Shown piece after piece: positions 11,280 through 23,023 of a stretch of DNA of 64,000 nucleotides (position 1 is its first letter; each line of letters starts with the position of its first letter). A program made the position numbers and the translations under genes. The notes beneath the pieces are model-generated. The model did no database searches, was not told where the DNA came from, and was given only the letters and a program-made list of their open reading frames with translations. The stretch lies in contig NC_134849.1 of assembly GCF_965363235.1 (NCBI RefSeq), positions 51,778,122 to 51,842,121 of the forward strand, written 5' to 3'. The stretch is from Mytilus galloprovincialis (taxonomy: Eukaryota > Mollusca > Bivalvia > Mytilida > Mytilidae).

Positions 11280-11920
11280 AAGCAGATAGCATGTGGATAC
11301 CTTATTGTTCATGACACCGTAAAATTAATGCCAAAGTAAACATTAAACCACTATTCGGAGAAAAGATATAAGAGATGTATAAGTAAATGTACATTGTTTT
11401 ATAAGTGAGACATACTTTAAAGTTTCACAAAACGGTTCAGGAGTCGTTGTGGATACGAAAGTGAAACATACTGACGGACTGTTCGTCACTATTATTTGCA
11501 AAACACGATGTTTCATCCATTCGACTGTTTAAACAACTCGGTTCAGGTCCTTGATAAAAATAGAATTGAATATCATACATTTGTTTTTATGTATAAATGT
11601 ATAACAAATTAAATTATGTTTTGAAATCAGCTCATCGCAATAACTAGTTTTTATAACATATACTAATGGAATATTCGGGTGTCTCATAATTCAACTATTA
11701 ATAAGAAAACAGTGCATTATTAAGGCTTAAAATAGAACCATACACTCCAAGTTTGCGATTTATTTCAACTATGTGGTTATGAATCAAATTAAAGTAAGAA
11801 ATATTTTAAGAAAAGATTATTAAATTTTCTCCCTCTTAGTTATTTATTTCACATATATGAGATTGTAGAATTTATTTATTTTTTCTCTGAAAAATCATGG
11901 TATGTCATTGTAACTATAAT
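11280..11920. other. Intergenic, no gene seen
   Basis: AT-rich, with no recognisable feature. Confidence 0.45.
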
Positions 11921-11921
11921 T

Positions 11922-12066
11922 ATAGATTATTACATGGCATTTTTCATATTGCCCTGGTATCAGCCCTAGACTCCCATATCAAGCCAGAGGGCTTTAGCCC
12001 GAGGGCTTGATATGGGTCGTGGGCTGATACCAGGGACCATATGAAAAATGACATGTAATAATCTAT
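11922..12066. repeat. Long hairpin, arms of about 60 bp
   Basis: ATAGATTATTACATGGCATTTT at the left is mirrored by AATGACATGTAATAATCTAT at the right. Inside, CCCTGGTATCAGCCC and CCATATCAAGCC are mirrored by GGCTTGATATGGG and GGGCTGATACCAGGG. The central loop is about 16 bases. It resembles a palindromic MITE. Confidence 0.85.
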
Positions 12067-12491
12067 TTATCACATATTTTTGAGCAAGAGAAAACAAATA
12101 GCTTACACCAAATTATGTTTGATATTTCATCAAAAATCAAAAAGATATTTAACGAAAAGAAAATAAAAAATGTATCACAGTAGGTAAACAACGTTTTGTG
12201 AAAAGTTTCAGAAATGATTAACAATAAATATATTAATTGTAAGAATTGCAAATATTAAACGACTTTAAAATGTTACATTACAAATGTTAAAAATGCTTAA
12301 GAAGAATCCTATATCGCTACTCATTCCAGTGTGGCGTCATATATTTTATAAATTCTTTATGACGTCAAAATTTTACGGGAACTTTTGTGATTTTCACTGT
12401 TGATTTCTACTTTTTTCTTCTACAGCAGATTCGTAACTTTCTAAATTTCTTTTCATTGTGTTCAACTTGTTTACAAATAGTATTTGATTGA

Positions 12492-12590
12492 CAGTTTACC
12501 GGAAGTTAAACTCGAGGGCTTGATATGGATTTCGAGGGCTGATATCGATATCGGCCCCGAGGGCTGATAACCAACCTTGACTTCCGGCTA
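12492..12590. repeat. Related short element with CCGGAAGT ends
   Basis: ACCGGAAGTTAA at the left and TTGACTTCCGG at the right form inverted ends. The inside repeats CGAGGGCTTGATATGG and CGAGGGCTGAT words shared with the hairpin at 11922-12066. The centre ATCGATATCGG is itself palindromic. Confidence 0.6.
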
Positions 12591-12599
12591 TTATTGGCC

Positions 12600-12960
12600 A
12601 TGCAAAAACGTACATATCAGTACAAAATATGTGATAAATAGTGTTATCAAAGTAAGTATTCCATATTTGGCATGGCTGGCCATACTATACATAGGGGTTT
12701 CAACATATTTCACTGTAGTCATACTATTCATATTGTATTTAGCTTTTAAAATTGTCCGAAGGTCACAGGAAAGTTTTTAACTCACTGTTTAACCCTCGGC
12801 GATTAAATAATAACTCTATTACTTACTTAATTTATTTCGCGCAGTTTTAAAGATTTATATTGGATTTTAACATCCATTGGAAAATAGTTCATGTATTTTC
12901 AGGACTACTCCCACTTCAGAATAGGGTCTTTTAAATCGACTTACGGAGGTCCTACATGTA
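12600..12960. other. Intergenic, no gene supported
   Basis: Contains a 67-codon open frame with hydrophobic residues (12577-12780) but no recognisable domain, and it overlaps the repeat to its left. Not called as a gene. Confidence 0.4.
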
Positions 12961-13069
12961 CCTCGGTTTGTAACAGGGGGGAGGTTATGGTCTTGGTTTT
13001 TACATGAAAAAAAACATTCGGATCTCTAATTTGACGCACAAAAATATTGTGGTCAAGCTGATGACCAAA

Positions 13070-13262
13070 ATCTAGATTTTCCCCATGGTGTTGAATTTTA
13101 AAAAATAATTTGATTGAAAGCGTAGAAAAACTAAATACAATTGTTCATGCTTTGCGCGAAACCCCTCCCCCCCCACCCCCCCCCACCCCCCCCCCCCCCA
13201 CCCCCCCCCCCCCACACACACACCTTTCCCCACTACCTTGAAGTTAAATGGTCGTTCCCTTA
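13070..13262 (-). mobile_element. MITE copy with poly-C/poly-G core, reverse orientation
   Basis: In reverse it starts TAAGGGAACGACCATTTAAC (13262), passes a G-run tract (13162-13213) and continues into TTTCGCGCAAAGCATGAAC and CGCTTTCAATCAAATTATT. The same words occur forward at 14333-14430. Confidence 0.55.
13162..13213 (-). repeat. Poly-C tract, G-quadruplex candidate on minus strand
   Basis: More than 45 Cs broken only by single A or T bases. The minus strand therefore has four or more adjacent G runs of at least four. Confidence 0.75.
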
Positions 13263-13264
13263 TC

Positions 13265-14255
13265 AATTAATTACAAAAGAATTTACATTGTAGATGTTCA
13301 CACAAACCAGACAAATATTCGTCGAGTGGTATAACTTTTTAGGGGATTTTTTTATTTGTTGTACAATTTAACTTAAAAATCATTTTTGCAACTTATATTT
13401 ATAATTTTCCTGGAAAGATGAAATATACAGAAAATACATTTATCAAAATATTACTATCATTTCACCACATCCGCTTTTCCAAAGTATATGACATAAATTA
13501 ATGAAGAAGGATAACAGTATACACTTATATTTATTGGCTATGAGAGCAAAACTTGTCTATTATCCTCTTGAAGCTAGTAATACATGTATTTCCATAAAAT
13601 AAAATTAAAATGATTGACAATTTTCTCTTATTATTATCTGGGTTTTCAGATAATTGCAAGTTGATCTTTACATATTACATAAATAATTATATATCAATGT
13701 TGATAAATTGAACTATAATTTATCGTCCCCCTGACACATGCTATTCCCGACCACTTCACTTAGGGAAGTAGTTTGTGGCCAATAAACTTGCAATTGTCCT
13801 CTTGTACCATGTAACAAAACGTTTATATCTTGAAAGAGAACTTTTTATCCATCATTGAAAATTATACTGCTTCAATAATACTGATACATGCCGCAATTCG
13901 TCTCATTGCATTTTTGGGGTTACTCTAAATTTATTTTTTAGTCACATGAATCGCGAATTTTACTGTTGTATAATACATATTCCATAGTGTGCAGTAAGAT
14001 TTCATTGGGGAATTCGATATGTTTGATATTCCTAATGTTCCCTTTAGAGCACACTTAACGTTTAACCACCAACAATGCACTTAACACACTTAATGATAAT
14101 ACCACTGAACTTAATTATGAATCTTGATAATGCATTTTCTAAGTACATGTATAAGTAAGGGAATAGCAATAGTGGATTTTTAATTTGACACGTAATTATA
14201 AAATGATATCTTGACATTTTAACATTGCCTTAAAGTATATTGGTCTGATAATTTA
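13265..14255. other. Intergenic, no gene seen
   Basis: AT-rich, with no recognised feature. Confidence 0.45.
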
Positions 14256-14261
14256 TTTATC

Positions 14262-14531
14262 TTAGGGAGCAATCATTTTACTTCAAGGAGGGAGGTATGT
14301 TTGTTTAATTGTCTGAATCAGTAAATGTCATTTAGCGCAAAGCACAAACATTTTTTTAAAGTTTATCGACGCTTTCAATCAAATTATTTTTTTTCAAAAA
14401 TAAACACTATAAGGTATAGGGAAAATCTATCGATTCAGAATATATATAAATTTGTTTATAAATTGGGGATCAGACTATTGTCAGGAAAAAAAATAAACCC
14501 CCCTTTTAAAGTTAAATGGTCGGTCCCTTAC
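14262..14531 (+). mobile_element. About 270-bp MITE, partner of the copy at 13070-13262
   Basis: The left end AGGGAGCAATCATTTTACTTC is inverted relative to the right end AAGTTAAATGGTCGGTCCCTTA. The interior has GCGCAAAGCACAAAC and CGCTTTCAATCAAATTATT. A relic of the right end lies at 15310-15350. Confidence 0.5.
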
Positions 14532-14534
14532 AAC

Positions 14535-15175
14535 TACACGAATCGTCTGCTTAAACAAATTGTACTTACGCCATGGCCTCATAGAAGTAAAGTTTTAAAT
14601 GTCAATTTCCTCATGTCAGCTACTTTTAAGTTTCATCTAAAGTAAACAAATATTCATATTTGAATATAATTCCGCGAAAGGAAGTCCATATGCTCTTAAT
14701 ATGTTTGTATAATTTATTCATCTTATTATTTTGAACGGAAAACAACACTTTATCCAGGTCAAAGACGCTCGTTTGTAGTAGGTTCATTGAAGATTGTCGG
14801 TCTTAAAGTATACTCAAAGTCCTCAATAATGCAACACTTTTTTTTCTAAATAAATTTTAATGATTTTTTGTTTTAACATGTTTAACTTGAATGAGACATC
14901 AACCCACCAAAACGTTTAAAAAAGGCAATGAGGAACACATTAAAAAAAGGGTTCACAGTCTGACTTTGATGAGAAACAAAACAAGTGTCGTGTGTCAACT
15001 TGTTCGTTGTGCAACCAATATAAGAATGAGAGGATATATTTTTGATTTACATGTTGCAAATAGAAATAGCAGGCTTTTAAACTACGTTTAATTCGTATAG
15101 ACGATGATGTACACATTGTGCAGTGCACGAGTATATCTAAAGCAATGCAAGTTGTATTTTAAAAGCAGTATTTAG
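14535..15175. other. Intergenic, no gene seen
   Basis: No recognised repeat or gene. Confidence 0.4.
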
Positions 15176-15178
15176 ATA

Positions 15179-15275
15179 TAGGAAGATGTGGTATAAGTGC
15201 CAATGAGACAACTGTTAATCCAAGTCACAATTTGTAAAAGTAAAAGATCATATTAGGTCAAAATACGGTCTTCAA
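15179..15275 (+). repeat. Dispersed repeat family B, short copy
   Basis: Contains GATGTGGTATAAGTGCCAAT followed by GAGACAACT. The same words start the copies at 18270, 24715 and 37128. Confidence 0.65.
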
Positions 15276-15754
15276 AGTATAGAATTTTTCTAAGTTGGAA
15301 GTTTCGGAAAGCCTTTTTTTAAGTTAAATGATTATAATGGTAGTTCCCTAAAGAATCTATCCTACAGATATCATAAATATCTTTATGTCTGTTGACATTA
15401 CATCAATGGTGTGTTATTTAAGCTCTCCACTATAATTGATATCAAATCTGATAAAGTCAATTATCGTGACAAAACGTTCGCGATTTTATGAAGAATGGAA
15501 GAGATAGAAGATAAACGTAAAATCAAGAGTCGTTCCAGATAATAAACTACCGTTTTACTAGGAATTTTGCAACTTTATCATTTTCTGTAAATACTGTATT
15601 TAATCTGTGATTAAGTTATCGACCTTGTATCAACATGACCTTGCATTAACTTAACCTTATTTATAAAGTTATTATGTCAACAACTAACAAACGTGACAAA
15701 AGATAAAGTACATTTAAATAATAATATTATATTGGTTGCAATAGGAATTGGACT

Positions 15755-15880
15755 GTAACCCCATTAAAAAGTAAAATAAAAAAATACCGAACTCCGAGAA
15801 AAATTCAAAACGGAAAGTCCCTAATCAAATGACAAAATCATAACCTCTAACACATCAAACGAAAACAGTGTTCTTCTTAT
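15755..15880 (+). repeat. Dispersed repeat family G copy
   Basis: AATACCGAACTCCGAG then AAAATTCAAAACGGAAAGTC recur at 55435-55480 and in reverse at 34540-34640 and 54655-54725. Confidence 0.75.
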
Positions 15881-15915
15881 TGTAAACTATGAACTTTATA
15901 TGATCTACAGATCTA

Positions 15916-16036
15916 ACATTGTTGGGTTGATGTTTAGACGAGATGTATATACATAATGTACACAGCCATGTATCACCATCATTGATGGCGATCCGATGGA
16001 TATATCTGTTGTAGAGTTGTCACCGACTCAGACGTA

Positions 16037-16120
<84 letters not shown>

Positions 16121-16238
16121 AAACTTGTGACACTTGAAGAAGGCCATTTGTTGAGCGGAAATATTTGTCAACACGATTTGATAACAACATTTTCGTATTA
16201 TAACATCTTATATCAGTACCGTTGTGCAAATCTTTAGA

Positions 16239-16288
<50 letters not shown>

Positions 16289-16316
16289 ACTCGTCTAAAC
16301 ATCAACCCAACAATGT
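15916..16316. repeat. Inverted repeat enclosing two TA microsatellites
   Basis: A 27-bp perfect inverted repeat (starting ACATTGTTGGGTTGATG, 15916-15942 and 16290-16316) brackets (TA)n tracts at 16039-16116 and 16242-16286. The 125-bp middle contains TTGAAGAAGGCCATTTG. Probably a short non-autonomous element. Confidence 0.75.
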
Positions 16317-16424
16317 ATATATATGTTCCTGCGGAAACTGACAAAACTAATTGTCATGTCCAATCATTACTGTTTTCAAATCAATAGCTAATTTCACGAC
16401 AATCTCCGGAAGGAAACACTTTGT

Positions 16425-16575
16425 CAAAAACTTTGTCAAATGTGAAGCAAATTAATTTTATTTTGTAAATATTTTAAAAACTTTGTCAAATGTGAAGCAA
16501 ATTAATTTTATTTTGTAAATATTTTAAAAACTTTGTCAAATGTTAAGCAAATTAATTTTATTTTGTAAATATTTT
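16425..16575 (+). repeat. Tandem repeat, 50-bp unit, three copies
   Basis: CTTTGTCAAATGTGAAGCAA starts at 16431, 16481 and 16531. Copies are almost identical, which implies recent duplication. Confidence 0.9.
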
Positions 16576-16579
16576 TCAA

Positions 16580-17800
16580 ATACATTCTGAACAAGTTGAA
16601 ATATGTTGAATCAATTTGTTTTATAAACGTGATAAATGACAATATTCAAAATATACATCATAGTCGAAATCTTCCTTTTTCTAAAAAAAAAATTTTAACA
16701 GGCAAATACAATCTTTACTACCGCGGTATCATTCTGTCGAAACCTTTATTGTACAAAACTGTACAAAAAAAATGTAAATTTCGTATAAATTGTGAGAAAG
16801 CCGGCGGAGTAGCAGCAAGAAAGCATTACTTTTGTTATAAAGGTTAAGTCATCTGATTGGAACTTTAAAAGTTTGGCTATTACTCAGATTATACATATAC
16901 GAGAAGAACCAGTCTTTAAGTAAATCTATATAGTAAATTTGTAACGATTTTTTTAAATGCTTTGTATAAGCTTTTGAATCATGCGTGCAAGTGCTTAGAT
17001 GAATGAGTGTATATCAAGAAAAACTTGAAAACATGATAAATCAAACCTGTTTTCCATATGTTAGATGTGACATTGATCTTTCTCAATTTTATTTATTTTT
17101 TTGGTTGGGGGAGGGGAAGGGGGTGATACACACAGCATATTTTTGGGTATCCTACATTCGTTTTTCCAAATATATCACGGGTCTCATTCTAAGATATAAT
17201 TTTTATATAAACTTTCAAAAGTGATTTTGCTTGCAACCTCAATCAAAGCAAAGACAGAAAATATTTCTAATTCTTAATCTTGCTGTCCAAAATATTACAT
17301 TAACAACATTCGGTGTGACTAATATGATGTATATAGTGGCTGTTTCACAATCTGAACTTTACTGGCTGTTGGTATATTTCTACCAGTAACATAACTTTAA
17401 AAACGTTTGAACCAACTGCCAAGCATAGGCAAAACATATTGGATAAAGTAAACCGATACTAAAATCTTAACCAAAGTCAGAGCGAACGGGGATTCCCATT
17501 CTTTTTATAGAGCTACATTTATGAAAACAGCATTTGAAATCCTTGCTATAGCTATACTCAACAGTCGAATAGCTTTTTTTCAGTCGAGAAACGTTTAACT
17601 TTAGTCAATAAGATACTGTACCTTCGACTCCTGCACAATTTTCTTTTCCTGTTCTATGAAATGAAGAAAAAAAATAATTCGACATTCCTATGATAAACAA
17701 ATATGAATAATGATTAAAACGTCATCCTTCTTGTTTGCCCTGACGTATAACAAACAAGATTTGTTTGTTTACTTTTACACTTTATTCATTGTCTGTCATT
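16580..17800. other. Intergenic, no gene seen
   Basis: Contains short open frames without recognisable domains. No repeat identified. Confidence 0.4.
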
Positions 17801-17807
17801 TCATATG

Positions 17808-18080
17808 CATACATGAGGGTGTGGATGGGGTTAAATGATTAAAGAATAATGCACTTAAAAATAAAGATTAGAGAATAACGGGCAAAAAAGAAAATGAAGA
17901 TTAGAGAAAAGGGGGGTTAATTTTTGAAGATTAGAGAAAAAAAGGGGTTAATATTTTGAAGATTAGAGAAAAAAGGGGGTATTTTTTTTTAAGAAAAGAG
18001 GAAAAGGGGTGAAAATTAAATGTTTACAGAATAACAGACCCCCCCCCCCCCACCCCCAATCCAGACCCTCATACATGATA
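17808..18080. mobile_element. About 270-bp MITE with ATACATGAGGGT ends and inner tandem repeat
   Basis: The left ATACATGAGGGTGTGGATGG is mirrored at the right by CCAATCCAGACCCTCATACATG. Inside, GAAGATTAGAGAAAA recurs four times with G-runs, and a C-run lies at 18039-18058. A lone end of the same type (ACATGAGGGTCTGGATAGGG) is at 37051. Confidence 0.65.
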
Positions 18081-18269
18081 CAGCTATAATATTGTTGGTA
18101 GCATACATGTAGCTGTACATTTTGTATCATGTATACATGTATATGAAATGATATATTTAAGGAGTATTAATTAGACAATGATAGTATATTACCAGGCAAA
18201 TCGTTATAAGATGGATATCTATTTTCATACCAGATCGTACTTGATATGACTATATATAATAAAAAAAAA

Positions 18270-18645
18270 AAGAAGATGTGGTATGATGGCCAAGGGGACA
18301 ACTCACCACAAGAGACCAAAATGACACAGAAATGAACAACTATAGGTAACCGTATGGCCTTCAACAATGAGTAAAGTCCATGCCGCATAGTTGGCATAGT
18401 TAGACCCCGAAATGACAATGTAAAACTATTCAAACGAGAAAACTAACGGCCTCATTTATGTAAAAAAAAAAAAAAGAACTACACACAAATATGTAACACA
18501 TAAACGACAACCACTGAATTGCAGGCTTATGACTTGGGACAGACACAAACATACGGAATGTTGCAGGGTTAAACATGTTAGCGGGATCTCAACCCTCCCC
18601 CTAACCTGGGAAAGCTGTAAACCAGTACAACATAAGTCCCCAATG
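18270..18645 (+). repeat. Dispersed repeat family B, longest copy in the window
   Basis: Begins GATGTGGTATGATGGCCAAG, continues with CACCACAAGAGACCAAAATG and CCTTCAACAATGAGTAAAG, and ends with GCGGGATCTCAACCCTCC. Partial copies elsewhere share the 5' part. No coding content. Confidence 0.8.
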
Positions 18646-18649
18646 AAAG

Positions 18650-19395
18650 GGACAACAATGGACTACAGATTTTTCTTCATAAAGGAGACAACCCATGTTG
18701 GATATACTTCAGAATATATGTTGAATTCAGAAAATTTCCTTTTAAAAATAAAACCCATTTCTGAAAAGAAACATACAAATGTATGCTATGAGGAAACGAT
18801 AGTCTTTCAAGTTATTAAAAAATGTTAAAGAATTGTGAAGAAAAACAGGAACTACATAGTTACTGGTGTCTGTCAGAGTTGTAAGAAGACCTGCATGGTA
18901 CATTTAAATCATACTAATGATTTCAACTTGTTATTTTTAACAAACTGCGAGTTCAGATTGAGTTTCATAGGTTGGTCAACTACAAGACTTTTATGAAAAC
19001 AAAACATCCATTTGTTAACCTCATTTCGTCCTGGCATCGTGACATCTCCTTTGTTGTGGCTATATTAGTATTTTATTACTAAATACGCTCACCTAATTAA
19101 TGTTGACTTTGCATGTCATGCAAGTGCTTTCGTTTGGAAAATTGCACAACTAAATTGGACCATCGGTGCAGAGGAGAAAATCTATTTCAATTTTAAGTTG
19201 TTCAATTAATCAACATACATCAAGAATACTGCAATAACAATTACTGCAATAAGCATTTAATATTTGTGATTCGCTCATTGAAATATATCTCTGGAGTGTT
19301 TGTGACGTATGAATCATTGTGATAATATTTATCCATAAAAATATAGGTTATGCTGGGTTAATGGGTACAAAGTAACTCAATCATGACTCCGCACA
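18650..19395. other. Intergenic, no gene seen
   Basis: AT-rich, no recognised feature. Confidence 0.4.
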
Positions 19396-19409
19396 CCGAT
19401 TGCAAACAA

Positions 19410-19630
19410 TTAAATAAAATTGAGAATGGAAATGGGGAATGCGTCAAAGAGACAACAACCCGACCATAGAGCAGACAACAGCCGAAGGCCATCCGCGGCA
19501 ATGGATCTTCAATGCAGCGAGAGAAACTCCCGCACCCGGAGGCGTCCTACAGCTGGACCCTAAACAAATATGTATACTAGTTCAGTGATAACGAACATCA
19601 TACTAAACTCCGAATTATACACAAAGTATG
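19410..19630 (+). repeat. Dispersed repeat family C copy
   Basis: GAATGGAAATGGGGAATG, AGACAACAACCCGACCATAG and CCGCACCCGGAGGCGTCC also occur in reverse at 50965-51384 and 31180-31330. Confidence 0.85.
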
Positions 19631-19639
19631 TTTTTTTTT

Positions 19640-20065
19640 CTTGTTTAAGGCATTAATAACCACAAAAATAAGTATAACATTGTGCTTTCATCAGTAGGTT
19701 CAATTTTGTAATAAATAAATAACCTAACGAAAATCAGGATACATTTTGGACTTGTAAGAGAATGAACAGAGCGCATGCATGTCATCTATGCTTAACCATA
19801 GCTGCAGATTGATTGCGCATGTGGTAACCAAATTGAGTTATTAAATATAAAAGAATGTTAGCTAGTTAATAAATTTGAAACAAATATGAAATTTGAAACA
19901 CATAAGTTAAGTCATGTAAATCCAATCTTTTAATGTACCAATTACAAATATAAATCATGACTTGTTTAAGGAAAGATTTGATTGTTTCTATGGACTTTTT
20001 GAAATAACAAATAAGTGGCAACAAATCTTTCGAGATCCTTTTCACGATCCAAATTATCAAATTTT
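19640..20065. other. Intergenic, no gene seen
   Basis: No recognised feature. Confidence 0.4.
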
Positions 20066-20069
20066 ACAA

Positions 20070-21660
20070 ATATGTAACACTCAGAAACGTGTCCTTCCCC
20101 CCAAACGTGTCCGATACTCCCAAACGTGTCCACATCGACGTCACTGAACTGCAAAACATGTCTAGTTGTAAAAAGGGCGTCAAAGCGTGTCATTTGTATT
20201 ATTTAAACGCCTAAACGTGTCCATTTTTTAATAAACACTCAAACGTGCCCAATCCGTCAAACGTGCCCAATCCCCCAAACTTGTCCTATAATATAAAGGG
20301 AACTAAAAGATTGTTACACTGATATTCCGTAAAAATAAAACTGTCCTTTTCCGCTCCAAAAAAAATATAATTTAATTCCGAGTTACGATTAGTGTAGATA
20401 CCTAAAAACCGTAAAGTGTAAATTCTTATAACTGTACACAATTCATTTAGGCCTAATCCCAAATTCCCGGAATAATTAAGGTACAATCCAAGAGTTCCGG
20501 CAAATATTCTTCTGCATCTCATTATATAACGTATCCAAAGTATGTTGTCGTCCTGTCCATGCATGAACTATTTGCCACTGGACGTGATGTCTCTTGTTTG
20601 CGTGTATTTAAGTAATGCTCGAAACTAAAAGTTCATAATAAAAAACCTTACTACCAGTTTATAAGTTTTAGAGCTTTTTTTTCCATTTTTTTGAGAGAAT
20701 CAAATAGTTTCTTAGTGAAGTTTTAAAAAAAATCGGTCTTTACTGGCTCTTTAGATTTTTAAGTTTAACTAAGGTTTGTCCCGAATAATCGTAAACAAAT
20801 TTAGGCCCAATCCTAAATCCCCGGTATGATAATAAAACTTATGTATAGTATTTATTGTTAATATGATATCGTTCAAATAATGCATGAAATATTTGACACT
20901 GGACTTATGACTCTTGTTTGTATGTCTTCACTTTAGAAGTGATGCTGGAAATCTAAAATTTATTAAAATACCTGATAACCAGTTTATGGTTTGAATATCT
21001 TTTAAAATATCAGAACTTTTGAAATCCTACCGTGCAGTATTCGCGGATTACAGCTGATTTCCTAATGCTTGCAAAGTAAAACTTTGTTTGGCTTGCTTGC
21101 TTTGTTTGTGTAATTGTTAATACAAGCTTTGTAAATAAGACTGACATCTTTAAACAATACGCATAGGCATAGTTTAACCTGAATATATTATATTTGAATT
21201 TAATTTGGTGTTATCCTATGGTAAACGCCTAATCCAACTGAACTAGAATTGTTTGTACATGTTTGTGCGCTCTAAACGAGCATAATACTTGCTGGACTAT
21301 AAGCAATTTCAGTCAAAAGTCGATTTATATGTTACAGATTAAATTTGCAATAACAACCGGCATTGAACCAACTAATACTAATAAATGATCATTTCATCAA
21401 CTGTGTCCCCCATTATAGAATTGCCGTAAACGTTATTGATTTTATTCATGTATTAGCGCTAAAAGACGTGAGACGTCCTGGCGTTAAATAGTTAGTGGAC
21501 ACGTTTTGGCGAATAACAATTATCGGACACGTTTGGGGGTTATAAAATCAGACTCGTTTGGGGAATATTGGATATTACGGACACGTTTAGGGAGAATAGA
21601 CACGTTTGGGGGAATCGGACACGTTTGGGGGACAGGACACATTTGGGAGTGTTACAAATA
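20070..21660. mobile_element. 1.6-kb foldback element with arrays of CAAACGTGTCC
   Basis: The ends are inverted: GTAACACTC near 20074 and GAGTGTTAC ending at 21655. Inside the left end the word (C)AAACGTG(T/C)CC is repeated at least six times up to about 20287. The right end holds the reverse GGACACGTTTGGGG six or more times from 21497. The interior has a diverged direct duplication of about 350 bp. No transposase frame. Confidence 0.75.
20436..21005 (+). repeat. Direct duplication inside the foldback element
   Basis: TTAGGCCTAATCCCAAATTC (20449) with ATGCATGAACTATTTGCCAC (20560) recur as TTAGGCCCAATCCTAAATCC (20801) with ATGCATGAAATATTTGACAC (20881). The copies are diverged and differ by indels. 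Confidence 0.7.
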
Positions 21661-21664
21661 TACT

Positions 21665-22510
21665 AGTAATCGTTTTTGCACAGTTTCTGAATAATAAAAA
21701 AACACCTCCAAATAACGAAAAGAACTAATCAAGTAGTACCATTGAATGATATTTTTTTAAGAAAAAAGTATTTTAATTGTTTACTTTTTTTTTCCTCAAA
21801 AATTTCGAAAATCAATCTGCCTTTTGTAGCTGTATAAAAACGGTGTATTTTGTTAATAAGTGTTAATGCTAAATACAATTCTATCGTGTGAATTAATGCA
21901 TTTTTCCCAAAATTCATATTTCAAACTGTTGTACAAGTTATAAGTGAATTTTGGTCAAATTTTGTACAAATTGCAAATTGTAATTTGTACAGGCACGTTT
22001 GTACAAAATAAAAACTTGTACACAACATATATAATCCTAATGTAATGAAAATATATTTATATGGCCAATGGGTTGTGAGAATCCAGAAGTTCTAAAACAC
22101 CTATATATGTAATTTAATAATCAGTCTCTGGACTGAGAGGGATAAATTGATAAAAAAAATTAAATGATGCCAATTTGCTGACCCAGTGAATCATTCATAG
22201 ACCAAATTTGAATTTTATGGCACTAATGGTATCCATAAACAGTTGAATAACATTTTTACATGTTGAATAGATATATATAAATATCTGCGGTTTTAATTTT
22301 GCTTTTGTGTTTTTTTTTTTTTTTTTTTTTCTTTTTTTCTTTTCTATTCTATATTTTGTCATTGTATATCATTAAGAATTAATAATGATAATTGTAATAA
22401 ATTGCTTGTAATTATACTGCTCTCTTAGGGCGTCCTTGATTGACAATAAAATATTGTATTGTATTGTATATCTTGGAAAGAAATCAGCTTTGATATACAT
22501 GTACGTACGT
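21665..22510. other. Intergenic, T-run and short inverted words only
   Basis: A T-rich tract lies at 22310-22345. Otherwise nothing recognised. Confidence 0.4.
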
Positions 22511-22514
22511 AACT

Positions 22515-22775
22515 TGATTGCTTGATTGTTTGGTATTGAATGCCATTCTCGAAACTATTGTGCTACTTCGTGGCGGTCAGGCTTTATTGGTGAAGGAAGA
22601 CGGCCTGGGTTCCTGGAGGGAACTACTGACCTCCGGTACGAAAATTGACAATCCTAGTAAATTAAGAATGGAGTCGCAGTTACCTGCCTCGTGCGGAACT
22701 CCTATTCAAAACCTTAGTATTGAATGGCTTGAGATACAGTTACTCGGCTGCGTAGACCAATTGTCCATCAAAAGC
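22515..22775 (+). repeat. SINE-like dispersed repeat (GC-richer block)
   Basis: Contains GGCGGTCAGGCTTTATTGG, ACTGACCTCCGGTACG and CTGCCTCGTGCGGAACTCC. I recognise this as a decayed copy of a widespread bivalve repeat, recalled from memory and not checked. Its 97-codon open frame is not a gene. Confidence 0.45.
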
Positions 22776-23023
22776 CCCTACATATTTAAAAACATTTATA
22801 TAGCTAAATAGTATCAAATACTACTTGAAACTAAAATCATCATGTTTTCCATATATTACTAAACTTAACATATTACTGTTTAGAAACTAAAATAAACATG
22901 TTTGCCATAAACGTTTGTGTTCAAACAGTTTCAATAGTGTAAGTGAAGTACGAAACAACCTATGCAGTGTGCAGTAGCCATTCTTTCCTCATTTTAACCA
23001 AACGCATTCAACTCTTTAAGACA

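Noticed and set aside
12577..12780. 67-codon hydrophobic frame
   Set aside because: No homology recognised, overlaps a palindromic repeat, and length is within chance.
22518..22811. 97-codon open frame in a GC-richer block
   Set aside because: The DNA looks like a decayed dispersed bivalve repeat, and the frame has no domain.
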